From Companilactobacillus pabuli (GTDB taxonomy: Bacteria; Bacillota; Bacilli; Lactobacillales; Lactobacillaceae), in assembly GCF_014058425.1 (NCBI RefSeq), contig NZ_CP049366.1:930001-994000 (forward strand): a DNA stretch of 64,000 bases, read 5' to 3'. Below, one piece after another: positions 1 through 8,453 of this stretch. The notes below the pieces were generated by a model. It was not told the origin of the DNA. It made no database searches and saw only the letters and a list, made by a program, of their open reading frames with translations. The translations under genes were made by a program, and so were the position numbers. Numbering within the stretch: position 1 is the first letter of the stretch; every line of letters starts with the position of its first letter.

Positions 1-361
1 ACAAATCACTGCTGCAGAATTTGCAAATAAGCGTAAAGATTATTCCTATGTCTCTTTTGATAATCTTTATTCTAATACGAGTTTGTATTATGGAACGAAG
101 GTTCATCAAAAGGGTCATATCAAAGATCTTGACATGGAACATAAATACTTATTAATTGCTTTAGACGGGAATGATGAGTCAAAAACTATCAAATTGAAAT
201 ATAATCTATCCAATTTTGAACGGGGAAAAGTTAGTTTACAGGAGAATGATCCTATAAAATTTTATGGTCGCGTTTTGACAACTGATAATTACATCAACGA
301 CAAAGGGCGAACCGTTCAACGACCAGTTATTTCCGCTGATTTTATTCAATCTAAAATATAA
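1..361 (+). CDS. C-terminal part of an unknown protein
   Basis: The reading frame is open to the left edge of the window (codons start at base 2), so this is the 3' end of a gene that begins outside. About 119 residues are visible. They are hydrophilic, with no membrane segment or signal peptide. The last third alternates short beta-like stretches and charged turns, such as KFYGRVLTTDNYI, which would suit a small beta-barrel, but I recognise no family. A TTG at base 83 could be read as a start but has no ribosome binding site, and the upstream codons read as ordinary protein. A 40-codon ORF follows after 12 bases and probably shares the transcript. Confidence 0.6.
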   Translation, partial: QITAAEFANKRKDYSYVSFDNLYSNTSLYYGTKVHQKGHIKDLDMEHKYLLIALDGNDESKTIKLKYNLSNFERGKVSLQENDPIKFYGRVLTTDNYINDKGRTVQRPVISADFIQSKI

Positions 362-373
362 AGGGGATAAATT

Positions 374-496
374 ATGGCGTTATTCAATGGTGTATCAGAC
401 GCTTATTTTGAATATTTGATGTATCAGGAACTAATTGATTTGCGACAAGAAGAAACTGATGTGGATATTCGTTTTGATAACAAAAAATTTGAATAA
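374..496 (+). CDS. Small protein of 40 aa, unknown function
   Basis: A 40-codon ORF with ATG start, preceded at a good distance by an AAGGGG ribosome binding site. The peptide is acidic, starts MALFNGVSDAYFEYLMYQEL and ends in a charged tail. It has no membrane segment. It lies directly after the partial gene at the window edge and directly before a strong terminator, which fits the last gene of an operon. No family is recognised. The Shine-Dalgarno sequence, the position and normal codon use make translation likely. Confidence 0.55.
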   Translation: MALFNGVSDAYFEYLMYQELIDLRQEETDVDIRFDNKKFE

Positions 497-502
497 ACAA
501 AA

Positions 503-537
503 AGGCCTAGAACTTAATGTTCTAGGTCTTTCTTTTT
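503..537 (+). terminator. Rho-independent terminator
   Basis: Perfect 8-bp stem CCTAGAAC/GTTCTAGG (506-513 with 519-526) with a 5-base loop, followed by a T-rich tract. It ends the transcript carrying the partial gene and the 40-aa ORF. Confidence 0.85.
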
Positions 538-615
538 CATCAAAAGGATTCTCATTAAAGAAATAGTAAAATAAATGGCAGTCGCTTTCGAGAAGCAACA
601 CTAAACAAGAGAAGT

Positions 616-765
616 TTATTTTTTATCTTTTAGATTCTTATCTTTTGAAGATTTTTTATCTGCAGAATCTACGCGTTTTACGTTTTCTTTTACATCATCG
701 GGAAGAGAGGCAAACTTATCAAATAAACTGCCAAAATCACTTTCACGTTTCACTGTTAGGCCCAT
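616..765 (-). CDS. Small lysine-rich cytosolic protein, 49 aa (SPJ_0845-like?)
   Basis: A 49-codon ORF on the minus strand with ATG at 765 and a good ribosome binding site (GAAAGGGG, 9 bases upstream). It starts MGLTVKRESDFGSLFDKFAS and ends in a Lys/Asp/Ser-rich tail. The N-terminus recalls the short SPJ_0845-type proteins of streptococci and lactobacilli, all of unknown function, but this is from memory and tentative. It has no signal peptide or membrane segment. The plus-strand ORF over the same bases has no ribosome binding site and an unnatural composition, so I take the minus-strand gene as the real one. Confidence 0.6.
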   Translation of the reverse strand: MGLTVKRESDFGSLFDKFASLPDDVKENVKRVDSADKKSSKDKNLKDKK

Positions 766-841
766 CGGTATCAGCCCCTTTCAGGTTTCTTTATAATTAC
801 TTACATTATAAAACCTTTTTGAATAAATAACAAATATCTGC

Positions 842-1399
842 TTAAGCTTTTTCAATCTTTCCAGTAGCGATTGGAAGAGTTACATGAGCATCGTAGTCGC
901 CGACTTCACCGGCTACAGATACCGGTAATTTAAGATCTTGAGGAACACCATGAACATAGATGACACGCTTGTCTAATTCCAAATCGTCTGTTCCAAAGAC
1001 TTCTTTAAATTGTTTCTTCAAAGCATCTAAGGGAACATCCTTTTCATAGGCGAAATGACCATTAGCATCAGAAGTTGGATAATTGTCATTAGGAATATTC
1101 ATATCTTGAGGGGCATTGTCAAAAGGAACCATAGTTGTACCGGAAACAGCCTCAGTTTCTGGTAAATCAACTAAGTTATCATGGTTGATGTCTTGATCCA
1201 TGGTAGCAATTTGAGCATCTCTTCCATCAGGGAAGCCGTGGAAATGTTCCCAATGTTGTGTATTAGCAGGGGTATCGAACATTTCGATTTTAATGTGTAG
1301 GTTATTTTCCCCTTCGGTGAATTCAGCTTGTCCGTGGGCAGAAACACCAATATAGTCAGCATTTAAAGGAACAATTTTAGCAATATATTTTTTTGTCAT
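842..1399 (-). CDS. Cytosolic beta-rich protein, unknown function (CHRD-like?)
   Basis: 185 aa with no signal peptide or membrane segment. It is acidic and rich in His and Asp: a WEHFHGFPDG motif near residue 50, an Asp/Asn-rich DQDINHDNLVDL stretch near residue 68 that looks like a calcium-binding loop, and VIYVHGVP near residue 146. The spaced His motifs and predicted beta strands recall CHRD or Cu/Zn-SOD-like folds, but the similarity is weak and no catalytic set is complete. ATG at 1399 has an AAGGTATTC-type, only moderate, ribosome binding site. It is transcribed alone, divergently from uvrC. Homologues I recall in lactobacilli are annotated as hypothetical. Confidence 0.7.
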   Translation of the reverse strand: MTKKYIAKIVPLNADYIGVSAHGQAEFTEGENNLHIKIEMFDTPANTQHWEHFHGFPDGRDAQIATMDQDINHDNLVDLPETEAVSGTTMVPFDNAPQDMNIPNDNYPTSDANGHFAYEKDVPLDALKKQFKEVFGTDDLELDKRVIYVHGVPQDLKLPVSVAGEVGDYDAHVTLPIATGKIEKA

Positions 1400-1512
1400 A
1401 GTGAATACCTTCTTAATTAATTTTGTACAAATCGATTTTACACAATGAATTATATTACAAATATATATATATTTTCAAATAAATTGCTCATATCTTAGAG
1501 GTGGCAGTTAAT

Positions 1513-1540
1513 TTGACAATTATTTAGATTAAATTAAGAT
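1513..1540 (+). promoter_or_regulatory. Candidate sigma-A promoter of uvrC-map
   Basis: Consensus TTGACA at 1513-1518, 16-base spacer, then TAAGAT at 1535-1540. It lies about 40 bases upstream of the uvrC start. Read by eye. Confidence 0.6.
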
Positions 1541-1577
1541 TAAATAAGTCTAGTGTTAAAAGGGAGGGATATTTTCA

Positions 1578-3395
1578 TTGGCAACTGAATATCTTGAACA
1601 TAAATTAAGTCTTTTGCCACCGCGTCCGGGTTGTTATCTAATGAAAGATATCAATTCCAAAATAATTTACGTTGGTAAGGCTAAAAATTTAAAAAATCGT
1701 GTTCGTTCATATTTTAAAAGTTCACATGAAGGTAAAACAGCACGATTAGTTTCAGAGATCAGAGATTTTGAAACTATTATTACTTCTAATGATAAAGAAG
1801 CATTTTTACTAGAAATAACTTTGATTCAAAAGCATCAACCTTATTACAACATCAAATTGAAACGTGGTACGGGATATCCGTATATCAAGATCACTAATGA
1901 ACGTGATCCAAAAATGGAAATCACCGGGTTAGTTAAAAAAGATGGTGCTTATTACTTTGGCCCATATCCTAATGTTTGGGCAGCTTCTAATACATTGAAT
2001 TTCTTACAAAAAGTCTATCCTTTAAGAAGATGTCAAGGAAATTTAGGTCGTCCTTGTTTGTATTATCATATGGGCCAATGTTTGGGTGCCTGTTTTAAAA
2101 CAGTACCGAAATCTGAATATGATGCTCAAATTGAAAAAATCAAAAAGTTTTTAGGCGGCAATGTTGGGGAAATTAAACATCAACTTGAAGAAAAAATGTC
2201 TCAAGCATCTGAAAAGATGGAATTTGAACGTGCTGCAGAGTTACGTGATCAAATCAAGTACATTGAAACGACCGTTGAAAAGCAAAAAATCATTTCAAAT
2301 GATAGTACACCACGAGATATCTTTAATTATTACGTTGAAAAAGGTTGGATTTCAATTCAAATTTTCTTCATCCGTCAAGCTCGCTTAATGAAACGTGAGA
2401 AGAAGGTCTTTGCCTGTATCAATACTCCAGAAGAAGAATTGTCGACGTTCATACTGCAATTTTATAATCGTCGTAATCAAGTTTTACCTAAGGAAATTTT
2501 AGTGCCTGATAATTTGGATAAAGATACCTTGTCTCAAGTTTTGAATATTCCTTTTAGAACACCACAACGTGGTCAAAAAAAGGATTTAATGGATATGGCG
2601 GCTGAAAATTCTAAATTGGTTTTACAAGAGAAGTTTCGTCTAATGGAACTCGACAATCGTCAAACTTATGGTGCACAAAAACAAATCTTTGAAGCATTGG
2701 ATTTGCCATATGGTCATATTATTGAATCGTTTGACCATTCGCACATTCAAGGAACTAGTCCAGTTTCAGCTATGGTCATGTTTAAAGATGGTCGTCCTGA
2801 GAAGAGTGGTTATCGTAAGTATAAAATCAAAGGTGAAGTTGAACATCAATCCGGTGCTGATGAAGCTGCTAATACTCGTGAGGTAATTTATCGGCGCTAT
2901 TCACGATTAATTAAAGAAAATCATCCATTACCAGATTTAATCTTAATGGATGGTGGTATCATTGAATTGCGTGCTGTTATGGATGTTTTGGTCAATGAAT
3001 TAGGAATTGATATTCCAGTAGCCGGGATGGTCAAAGATGATCATCACAATACGTCGCATTTGATTGTTGGTGAAAATGGTGTCGAAGTGCCACTGGATAG
3101 AAAGAGTCAGGGCTTTTATTTATTGCAGAGGATACAAGATGAAGTTCACCGCTTTGCGATTACTTTTCATCGTAAGACACGTAGTAAAAATGCTTTATCT
3201 TCGCAGCTTGATAACATTCAAGGTGTTGGGCCTAAAACTCGGACTAAGTTGTTGAAGAAATTTGGCTCTGTTAAGAAAATGAAGGAAGCCACAGTTGAGC
3301 AATTAACTGATTTGGGTATTCCTAAGACTACCGCACAGACAATTAAAATTACGTTAGCTAGTACAGATTTTCATAAAAAATATCATAAAGGTTAA
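1578..3395 (+). CDS. uvrC: UvrABC system protein C (excinuclease subunit)
   Basis: 605 aa, the normal length for UvrC, which cuts DNA on both sides of a lesion in nucleotide excision repair after UvrA and UvrB have marked it. The N-terminal GIY-YIG nuclease is visible at about residues 15-95 (PGCYLMKD, then YVGKAKNLKNRVRSYF). A UVR coiled coil that binds UvrB lies near residues 195-232. The RNase H-like 5' nuclease follows at about 380-540 (SFDHSHIQG), and a helix-hairpin-helix pair (IQGVGPKTRTKLLKKFG) ends the protein. The start is TTG with AGGGAGGG upstream. map follows 17 bases later in the same direction. Confidence 0.97.
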   Translation: MATEYLEHKLSLLPPRPGCYLMKDINSKIIYVGKAKNLKNRVRSYFKSSHEGKTARLVSEIRDFETIITSNDKEAFLLEITLIQKHQPYYNIKLKRGTGYPYIKITNERDPKMEITGLVKKDGAYYFGPYPNVWAASNTLNFLQKVYPLRRCQGNLGRPCLYYHMGQCLGACFKTVPKSEYDAQIEKIKKFLGGNVGEIKHQLEEKMSQASEKMEFERAAELRDQIKYIETTVEKQKIISNDSTPRDIFNYYVEKGWISIQIFFIRQARLMKREKKVFACINTPEEELSTFILQFYNRRNQVLPKEILVPDNLDKDTLSQVLNIPFRTPQRGQKKDLMDMAAENSKLVLQEKFRLMELDNRQTYGAQKQIFEALDLPYGHIIESFDHSHIQGTSPVSAMVMFKDGRPEKSGYRKYKIKGEVEHQSGADEAANTREVIYRRYSRLIKENHPLPDLILMDGGIIELRAVMDVLVNELGIDIPVAGMVKDDHHNTSHLIVGENGVEVPLDRKSQGFYLLQRIQDEVHRFAITFHRKTRSKNALSSQLDNIQGVGPKTRTKLLKKFGSVKKMKEATVEQLTDLGIPKTTAQTIKITLASTDFHKKYHKG

Positions 3396-3412
3396 AAATT
3401 GGGGGATATTAG

Positions 3413-4252
3413 ATGATTACATTAAAATCACAACGAGAAATAGAAGGAATGCGCGAATCTGGTAAGATTTTGGCTGGAGTACATTTAGGACTTCGCGATA
3501 TTATCAAACCAGGCATTTCAGCTTACTCTATTGAAGAATTTGCCAATGACTATATCGTAAGTCATGGTGCCACACCTTCAGAAAAAGGATTCGAAGGCTA
3601 TAAATACGCAACTTGTGTTGATGTTAATGATGAAGTTGCTCACGGTACACCACGTAAAGATTTAATTTTGCATGAGGGTGACATTGTTAAAGTAGACATG
3701 ACCGTCAATTATAAGGGTTACGAAAGTGATTCATGCTGGAGCTACGCTGTAGGTTCCGTTAGTCAAGAAACATCTGATTTGATGGAAGTTACGAAGAAGT
3801 CACTATATTTAGGAATTGCACAAAGTATTGCCGGTAATCGTTTGGGTGATATCGGTTATGCAATTCAACACTATACTGAAGATGAACATGGTTATGGCGA
3901 TGTTCGTGAGTTATGTGGACACGGAATTGGACCTACAATGCACGAAGAACCAGATGTTTTGCATTATGGTGAACCTGGTCGTGGATTGCGTTTGAAGAAT
4001 GGAATGACTATTACCATTGAACCTATGATCAATGAAGGTACTTGGGAAATCGTCGATCGTTCTTTGAAGGACCCTAATGATGACTGGATCTACTATGCTA
4101 GTGCTGATGGTTCATGGTCTGCCCAATACGAACACACTTTAGCCATTACTGAAAATGGTCCTGAAATTTTGACATCACAAGATGCTGCTGAGGATGAAAA
4201 ATACTTAGCTTGGGCTCGTGATTATCTTAAGGAACACAATCAAAATAAATAA
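3413..4252 (+). CDS. map: Methionine aminopeptidase, type I
   Basis: 279 aa. It removes the initiator methionine from nascent proteins and needs two divalent metal ions. All five metal ligands of type I MetAP can be placed: D95 and D106 (VDMTVNYKGYESD), H170 (CGHGIG), E203 (TIEPMI) and E240 (QYEHTLA). The substrate-contacting histidine H77 is also present. The protein is longer than E. coli Map (264 aa) because of a C-terminal tail. ATG at 3413 has GGGGGAT upstream. It is probably cotranscribed with uvrC; this pairing has no obvious functional reason. Confidence 0.96.
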   Translation: MITLKSQREIEGMRESGKILAGVHLGLRDIIKPGISAYSIEEFANDYIVSHGATPSEKGFEGYKYATCVDVNDEVAHGTPRKDLILHEGDIVKVDMTVNYKGYESDSCWSYAVGSVSQETSDLMEVTKKSLYLGIAQSIAGNRLGDIGYAIQHYTEDEHGYGDVRELCGHGIGPTMHEEPDVLHYGEPGRGLRLKNGMTITIEPMINEGTWEIVDRSLKDPNDDWIYYASADGSWSAQYEHTLAITENGPEILTSQDAAEDEKYLAWARDYLKEHNQNK

Positions 4253-4259
4253 GCTCAAA

Positions 4260-4297
4260 ACAAAAAGCCGTCCCAAAATAGGGCGACTTTTTTGTTG
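4260..4297. terminator. Bidirectional terminator between map and the SLAP gene
   Basis: Imperfect GC-rich stem AGCCGTCCC/GGGCGACT with a 6-base loop, flanked by A and T runs on both sides. It can serve map on the plus strand and the surface-protein gene on the minus strand. Confidence 0.7.
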
Positions 4298-4307
4298 TAA
4301 AGAATAT

Positions 4308-6212
4308 TTAGTTATTTATTACGTCAGAAGCTTTGACGAATTCATTAGTGGCAACACGATAGTATTTTGTTTCGTTAGTGCCTAAGTATGCGATGCGGTC
4401 GTATTTCCAAGCGGTGTTGGCAGCAAGACCACGGTTGTTGATTAACTTATCTTCAACGTCTGCTAAATAAGTCACTTCAACATCTTTAGTATTAACGATT
4501 CCCTTTTGAGCCACGTAACGATAAATGTCGCTATCTTTGACCCATTCGTTAGTAGCAACACGATAGTATTTGATACCTTTTAGGGTGATGATTTGGTCAA
4601 CTTTCCAATCTGTATGATCGGCTAATTGGCGTTGCTTATTTTTAGTCATTTGTCCATTGTTGAAGTCGTATAAGTCAACCGGCTTTTTCATTGTTCCTAC
4701 TAAACCATTGTAATGGCTGGGTAGGTTGGAATCGGTGTTATTGCCATTTGGATTGTCAGTTTGATTATTGTTATTTTGGTTATTGTTTCCAGGCTTTTCT
4801 TCACTAGTGTTTTTCTTAGTGTAAGTAACTTTTTCTTCAGTTGTAATTTTTCCATCTGGATTAACATGAGCAATTACAGTGGTTTTATCGGCAACATAAC
4901 CGTCTTTTTGAGGAACGGTAACTTTAATGTCTTCACCAATTTTACCAGTAACATCTTTTACTACTTGTTTACCTAAGTTGGAATCAATTGTAACGTCGGC
5001 AATGACTGAAGTATCAGGAGTTTCATCGGCTTGGTTAGACTCGTAATATAACTCTAATGTCGTTGTGCGACCAGCGTTGTCATCGTTAACGAAAACTTGA
5101 CCATCTTCAAGTGATTCGCCACTGATAGCGTAAATACCGGTATTTAAAAAATTAGGTTGGCCGTCGACTGTACTTGCGGCACCGATTTTACCAAAGTTTT
5201 GATTAAAGATTTTACTGTGAAGAACTGAACCTGTTTGGATAGAAGTACCGAGTTGAGGTACATACTCGTTAATCGTACTCATAGCAGTTTTATTTTTGTT
5301 CAAAGTGGCTACTTTGCTATCAGGCATTTTAGGCTCATCCTGAAGTGGAATAGTGCCGTGTAGCTCGCCAGTAACTTTTTTGGAGAAGTAGGGTTTATTG
5401 TCTAGATAAACTTTGAAATTGATCGTATAGGGTTTAGCTTTCTCTAAGTAAACCGTGAATTCTGTTCCATGATCTTTATCGATTTCTTTACGATTATATT
5501 TTTTAATTATTGGACTATCAAAATCAACATCGTCTTCATCATCTTCAGATTCAAAAGGATTCCAGTTTGCTAAAGCTTCGAAGTCCATGTCATAAGCATC
5601 AAAGTAACCGACTGGTTCGGGTGCATCGTAAATTTTTCTTAGAGGTTCGACCATAAAGGTTTCTTCAGAAGGGAAGTCTTTGTACTGCAAGACTTGTTCT
5701 TGTTCATGGGTATAAATTTCTTCGTTGGTGTCTTTTAGAACGTAATGAATTCTGGCTGAGCCTTCGTTGACTTCACACGTTATGGTAGTTATTGGCTTGC
5801 CGTTATCAAATAGGGTAAAAGTTTTAGTATTGTTGTCGTAGGTCATTCTTAGGTTGACATTTAAAGCCTCATATTCTAAATGTCCACCCCAATTAGATTT
5901 AGTATAAATACTTGGTGCACCAACACCGATTTCTTTGCCTGCTTTAAGATCCCAGATATTGCGTTGATTTAATTTAACATATCCAGTTTCTAGGTATTGT
6001 CCAGTCTCAGCATAAGCCTTGATAGGGATACAAGCTTCTTCTTTTAAATCAGACAGTTCAAATTTTTCACCAAAATGGAGAACCTTTCCTGAGGGAACCA
6101 TATCATTGACATCTCTAACAATTGCAGCTTGAGTATTAGTTGTTTGGATTATTGGACTATAAAAGCCAGTTAAGACTAAAGCTGATAGTAAGATAGTTGT
6201 TTGTTTCTTCAT
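4308..6212 (-). CDS. Secreted surface protein with two C-terminal SLAP repeats
   Basis: 634 aa. A signal peptide (MKKQTTILLSALVLTGF, cleavage probably after NTQA) leads into a long beta-rich region without recognised catalytic motifs and with a very acidic patch near residue 220 (SEDDEDDVDFD). A MucBP-like segment lies near residues 400-470, then an Asn/Gly-rich linker. Two SLAP repeats follow at about 503-570 and 571-634, each with YYRVATNE(W/F)VK. SLAP domains hold lactobacillus proteins to cell-wall polymers, so this is a wall-associated protein. There is no LPXTG or transmembrane anchor. ATG at 6212 has an AAGGAG site. Adhesion is a guess. Confidence 0.85.
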   Translation of the reverse strand: MKKQTTILLSALVLTGFYSPIIQTTNTQAAIVRDVNDMVPSGKVLHFGEKFELSDLKEEACIPIKAYAETGQYLETGYVKLNQRNIWDLKAGKEIGVGAPSIYTKSNWGGHLEYEALNVNLRMTYDNNTKTFTLFDNGKPITTITCEVNEGSARIHYVLKDTNEEIYTHEQEQVLQYKDFPSEETFMVEPLRKIYDAPEPVGYFDAYDMDFEALANWNPFESEDDEDDVDFDSPIIKKYNRKEIDKDHGTEFTVYLEKAKPYTINFKVYLDNKPYFSKKVTGELHGTIPLQDEPKMPDSKVATLNKNKTAMSTINEYVPQLGTSIQTGSVLHSKIFNQNFGKIGAASTVDGQPNFLNTGIYAISGESLEDGQVFVNDDNAGRTTTLELYYESNQADETPDTSVIADVTIDSNLGKQVVKDVTGKIGEDIKVTVPQKDGYVADKTTVIAHVNPDGKITTEEKVTYTKKNTSEEKPGNNNQNNNNQTDNPNGNNTDSNLPSHYNGLVGTMKKPVDLYDFNNGQMTKNKQRQLADHTDWKVDQIITLKGIKYYRVATNEWVKDSDIYRYVAQKGIVNTKDVEVTYLADVEDKLINNRGLAANTAWKYDRIAYLGTNETKYYRVATNEFVKASDVINN

Positions 6213-6260
6213 AATAAAACTCCTTGCGTTTTGTGGTAGGGGGTTTCTTCAAGTTTTTCT

Positions 6261-6274
6261 TGAAAGCAGTTACA
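6261..6274 (-). promoter_or_regulatory. Candidate cre (CcpA) site at the SLAP-gene start of transcription
   Basis: TGAAAGCAGTTACA on the plus strand agrees with the cre consensus TGWAANCGNTNWCA at 13 of 14 positions. It falls over the predicted transcription start, a position that normally gives repression. Confidence 0.45.
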
Positions 6275-6302
6275 AGTATAGCAAGGAAAATGTCGTTGTG
6301 AA
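6275..6302 (-). promoter_or_regulatory. Candidate promoter of the SLAP-protein gene
   Basis: On the minus strand TTCACA, 16-base spacer, TATACT. The transcript would start near 6268 and carry a short TTCAAG/CTTGAA hairpin (248-264 of the 6 kb block) in its leader. Confidence 0.45.
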
Positions 6303-6427
6303 GCAAAAATATCATGATATATCAACAAACAATTAATCACGAAAAGTAAAATTATATTAAATATTTTTGTTGGTGCTTACAAACAATTCTAGTGAGATAA
6401 TTAAAGGGTTGAGGGGGGATATAATTG

Positions 6428-7780
6428 ATGAATTTTTTTACCTTTGCTAATGGGTTGAGTGTTGTCTGTATCTTGTTGATCATCGTTATGATAATTGGCA
6501 AAACGCACTTTACAAAAATAGTAGAAAGCATTATTAAATTTTTAATTGCTATTATGGCAACGACTTCGTTGGTATCGTTGTTGATGCAAACTTATAATCC
6601 TGATATTGCTAAATTAGTGGCAAAAACGGGGTTAAATTTAAATGTAATTGATTTAGGTTGGACGCCAGCAGCTATTATCACATGGAGTTCAGCTTACAAT
6701 TTATTAGTTTTATTAGTAATGATGATCGTTAATGTGATTTTGCTGCATTATCACGTTACAAAAACTTTAGACGTCGACGTCTTTGATATTTGGCATTTGT
6801 CTTTCGTAGGTTTATTAGCGATGTATATGGGCGCAAATATCGTCGTCAGCTTGATTTTTGTAATTGCCTTAGGAATTTTGAAGTTTATTAATTCTGATTT
6901 GATGAAACCTACTTTTAATGACTTAATGAATGATCAAAAGGGTCCAATGACTTCGACTCACATGAATTACTTGATGAATCCTATCGTAATGTTGCTAGAT
7001 GAAATTTGTAATTTGATTCCAGGTATTGATAAGGTTAATTTTAATTCAACTAAATTAAACAAAGCGGTTGGTTTTTGGAGTTCCAAATTTGCAACCGGAT
7101 TTTTCCTAGGAATTTTGATTGGTTTATTTGGACAAATTAGTTTGAAGGATATCTTTGGACTAGCTTTCTTATTGGGAGCCTTCATGGAATTGTTCAATCT
7201 CATTGGTTCATGGTTGACTTCATCGCTTGATCCAATTATTAAAGTTATCACTGATCATTTAAACAAGCATGGCGTTAATATGAGCTTTGTTGGTTTGGAT
7301 TGGGCCTTTTTATCCAGCCGTCCTGAAGTTTGGTCAGTGGCTAATATCTTGGCACCTTGCTTGATCATTGAAGCCTTCTTATTGCCAGGTAATCGTATTA
7401 TTCCTTTGGGTGGTTTGATTGCCATGGGTATCACGCCATCGTTATTAGTGGTAACACGTGGTAAAGTCTTTCGAATGATTATTATTGGGGTAGTGGAAAT
7501 TCCGATTTTCTTGTGGTCAGCTACTTTAACCGCACCATTCATTACTTCAATGTTTAAAAATATTTTGCTAAGCAATTCAAATATTGGGATGATTGGTTCT
7601 GCTACTAAAGAAGGACCAATTGAACAATTGTTAGCAATCATGATTGGTAAATCTTCATCTGGTGATTTGAAGTTTATCGCTTTGACTGTTGGTGCAATTG
7701 TCGTCTACTTATTGTTATTCTTCTGGTATCGAGGCAGAATGAAAAAGCGCAATTTAGCTTATCAATCAGAAACAAATTAA
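6428..7780 (+). CDS. PTS galactitol-type transporter subunit IIC, orphan
   Basis: About 450 aa and almost entirely hydrophobic, with ten or more membrane segments. The sequence fits the EIIC-GAT (galactitol/SgcC) family: ASAYNLL-like helices, the EVWSVANILAPCLIIEAF segment and the loop GNRIIPLGGLIAMGITP near residue 325. Such proteins move a sugar or polyol through the membrane while EIIB phosphorylates it. No IIA or IIB gene is adjacent, so the substrate is unknown. GAGGGGGG lies upstream. The start could be TTG 6425 or ATG 6428; I prefer the ATG for spacing. It is a single-gene transcript ending in a strong terminator. Confidence 0.8.
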   Translation: MNFFTFANGLSVVCILLIIVMIIGKTHFTKIVESIIKFLIAIMATTSLVSLLMQTYNPDIAKLVAKTGLNLNVIDLGWTPAAIITWSSAYNLLVLLVMMIVNVILLHYHVTKTLDVDVFDIWHLSFVGLLAMYMGANIVVSLIFVIALGILKFINSDLMKPTFNDLMNDQKGPMTSTHMNYLMNPIVMLLDEICNLIPGIDKVNFNSTKLNKAVGFWSSKFATGFFLGILIGLFGQISLKDIFGLAFLLGAFMELFNLIGSWLTSSLDPIIKVITDHLNKHGVNMSFVGLDWAFLSSRPEVWSVANILAPCLIIEAFLLPGNRIIPLGGLIAMGITPSLLVVTRGKVFRMIIIGVVEIPIFLWSATLTAPFITSMFKNILLSNSNIGMIGSATKEGPIEQLLAIMIGKSSSGDLKFIALTVGAIVVYLLLFFWYRGRMKKRNLAYQSETN

Positions 7781-7790
7781 TTTGAGCAAA

Positions 7791-7823
7791 AAAATAGGAT
7801 GCAATTTTTGCATCCTATTTTTT
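7791..7823. terminator. Bidirectional terminator (PTS IIC / GNAT)
   Basis: Perfect 14-bp stem AAAATAGGATGCAA (7791-7804) with TTGCATCCTATTTT (7808-7821) and a 3-base loop, T-rich on both strands. It serves the two convergent genes. Confidence 0.9.
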
Positions 7824-8355
7824 ATAGATTTAATTCAAAAGCTAGACGGGCATTGTCTTCATGATTGACAGCTGGTTCAGAAACGTAGATTTTGCCACGG
7901 TGAACGTAACCAGAACTCTTAGCTAGAGCTTGCATGCGTTTGTTCAATTGGTGGGTATCAATTCGAAAGTTTCTAATGCCGTTTTGATAAGAATAACTGA
8001 TCAAATTCGAAATAAAGATTTTTCCTAAATGTTGACCGGCATAATCAGGATTGATAGCGATTCGATGAATCGTAGCATACGGATCAGTATTGTTTTGCCA
8101 TTGACCATTAGTGATGTCGTGATAGTTAGGGTCGTCAGCTACGATTAAAGTTGCTGTTCCGGCAATCTTTTTGTCGACCATTAAAAGCCAGCATTGTTGA
8201 GCCAGAATATCGTTTTTAATAGTATCGGTGTCTGGATAGCCATTTTGCCATTGAGGGCTACCGTCAGCTTTTAGCATGGCTTGAGCTTGACTGATGATTT
8301 TCATTATTTCTGTTAAATCTGGAATTTGGACGTGCTTGATATAAACTGAACTCAT
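7822..8355 (-). CDS. GNAT-family N-acetyltransferase
   Basis: 177 aa. It has the GNAT fold: a short N-terminal strand and two helices, a central sheet, and the acetyl-CoA pyrophosphate-binding motif A at residues 98-112 (RIAINPDYAGQHLGK, the R/Q-x-x-G-x-G/A type loop). The substrate cannot be read from the sequence; family members modify amines of small molecules, peptides or proteins. It is monocistronic and convergent with the PTS IIC gene. ATG at 8355 has a GGAGGC-type ribosome binding site. Confidence 0.88.
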   Translation of the reverse strand: MSSVYIKHVQIPDLTEIMKIISQAQAMLKADGSPQWQNGYPDTDTIKNDILAQQCWLLMVDKKIAGTATLIVADDPNYHDITNGQWQNNTDPYATIHRIAINPDYAGQHLGKIFISNLISYSYQNGIRNFRIDTHQLNKRMQALAKSSGYVHRGKIYVSEPAVNHEDNARLAFELNL

Positions 8356-8404
8356 TTATAAGCCTCCGTATAAGTAAGATGATTTAATTTTATCACTTTA
8401 TTTT

Positions 8405-8444
8405 TGATAAAAAAAAGTATCTATCGACAAAGGATAGATACTTT
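8405..8444 (-). terminator. Terminator of the fructose operon
   Basis: 12-bp stem AAAGTATCTATC (8414-8425) with GATAGATACTTT (8433-8444). The T-run follows on the minus strand, so it ends fruA. Confidence 0.85.
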
Positions 8445-8453
8445 ATAAAAATA

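Noticed and set aside
645-830. Plus-strand ORF of 61 codons
   Set aside because: It has no ribosome binding site and lies opposite the 49-aa minus-strand gene, which has one. The amino-acid composition is also unnatural.
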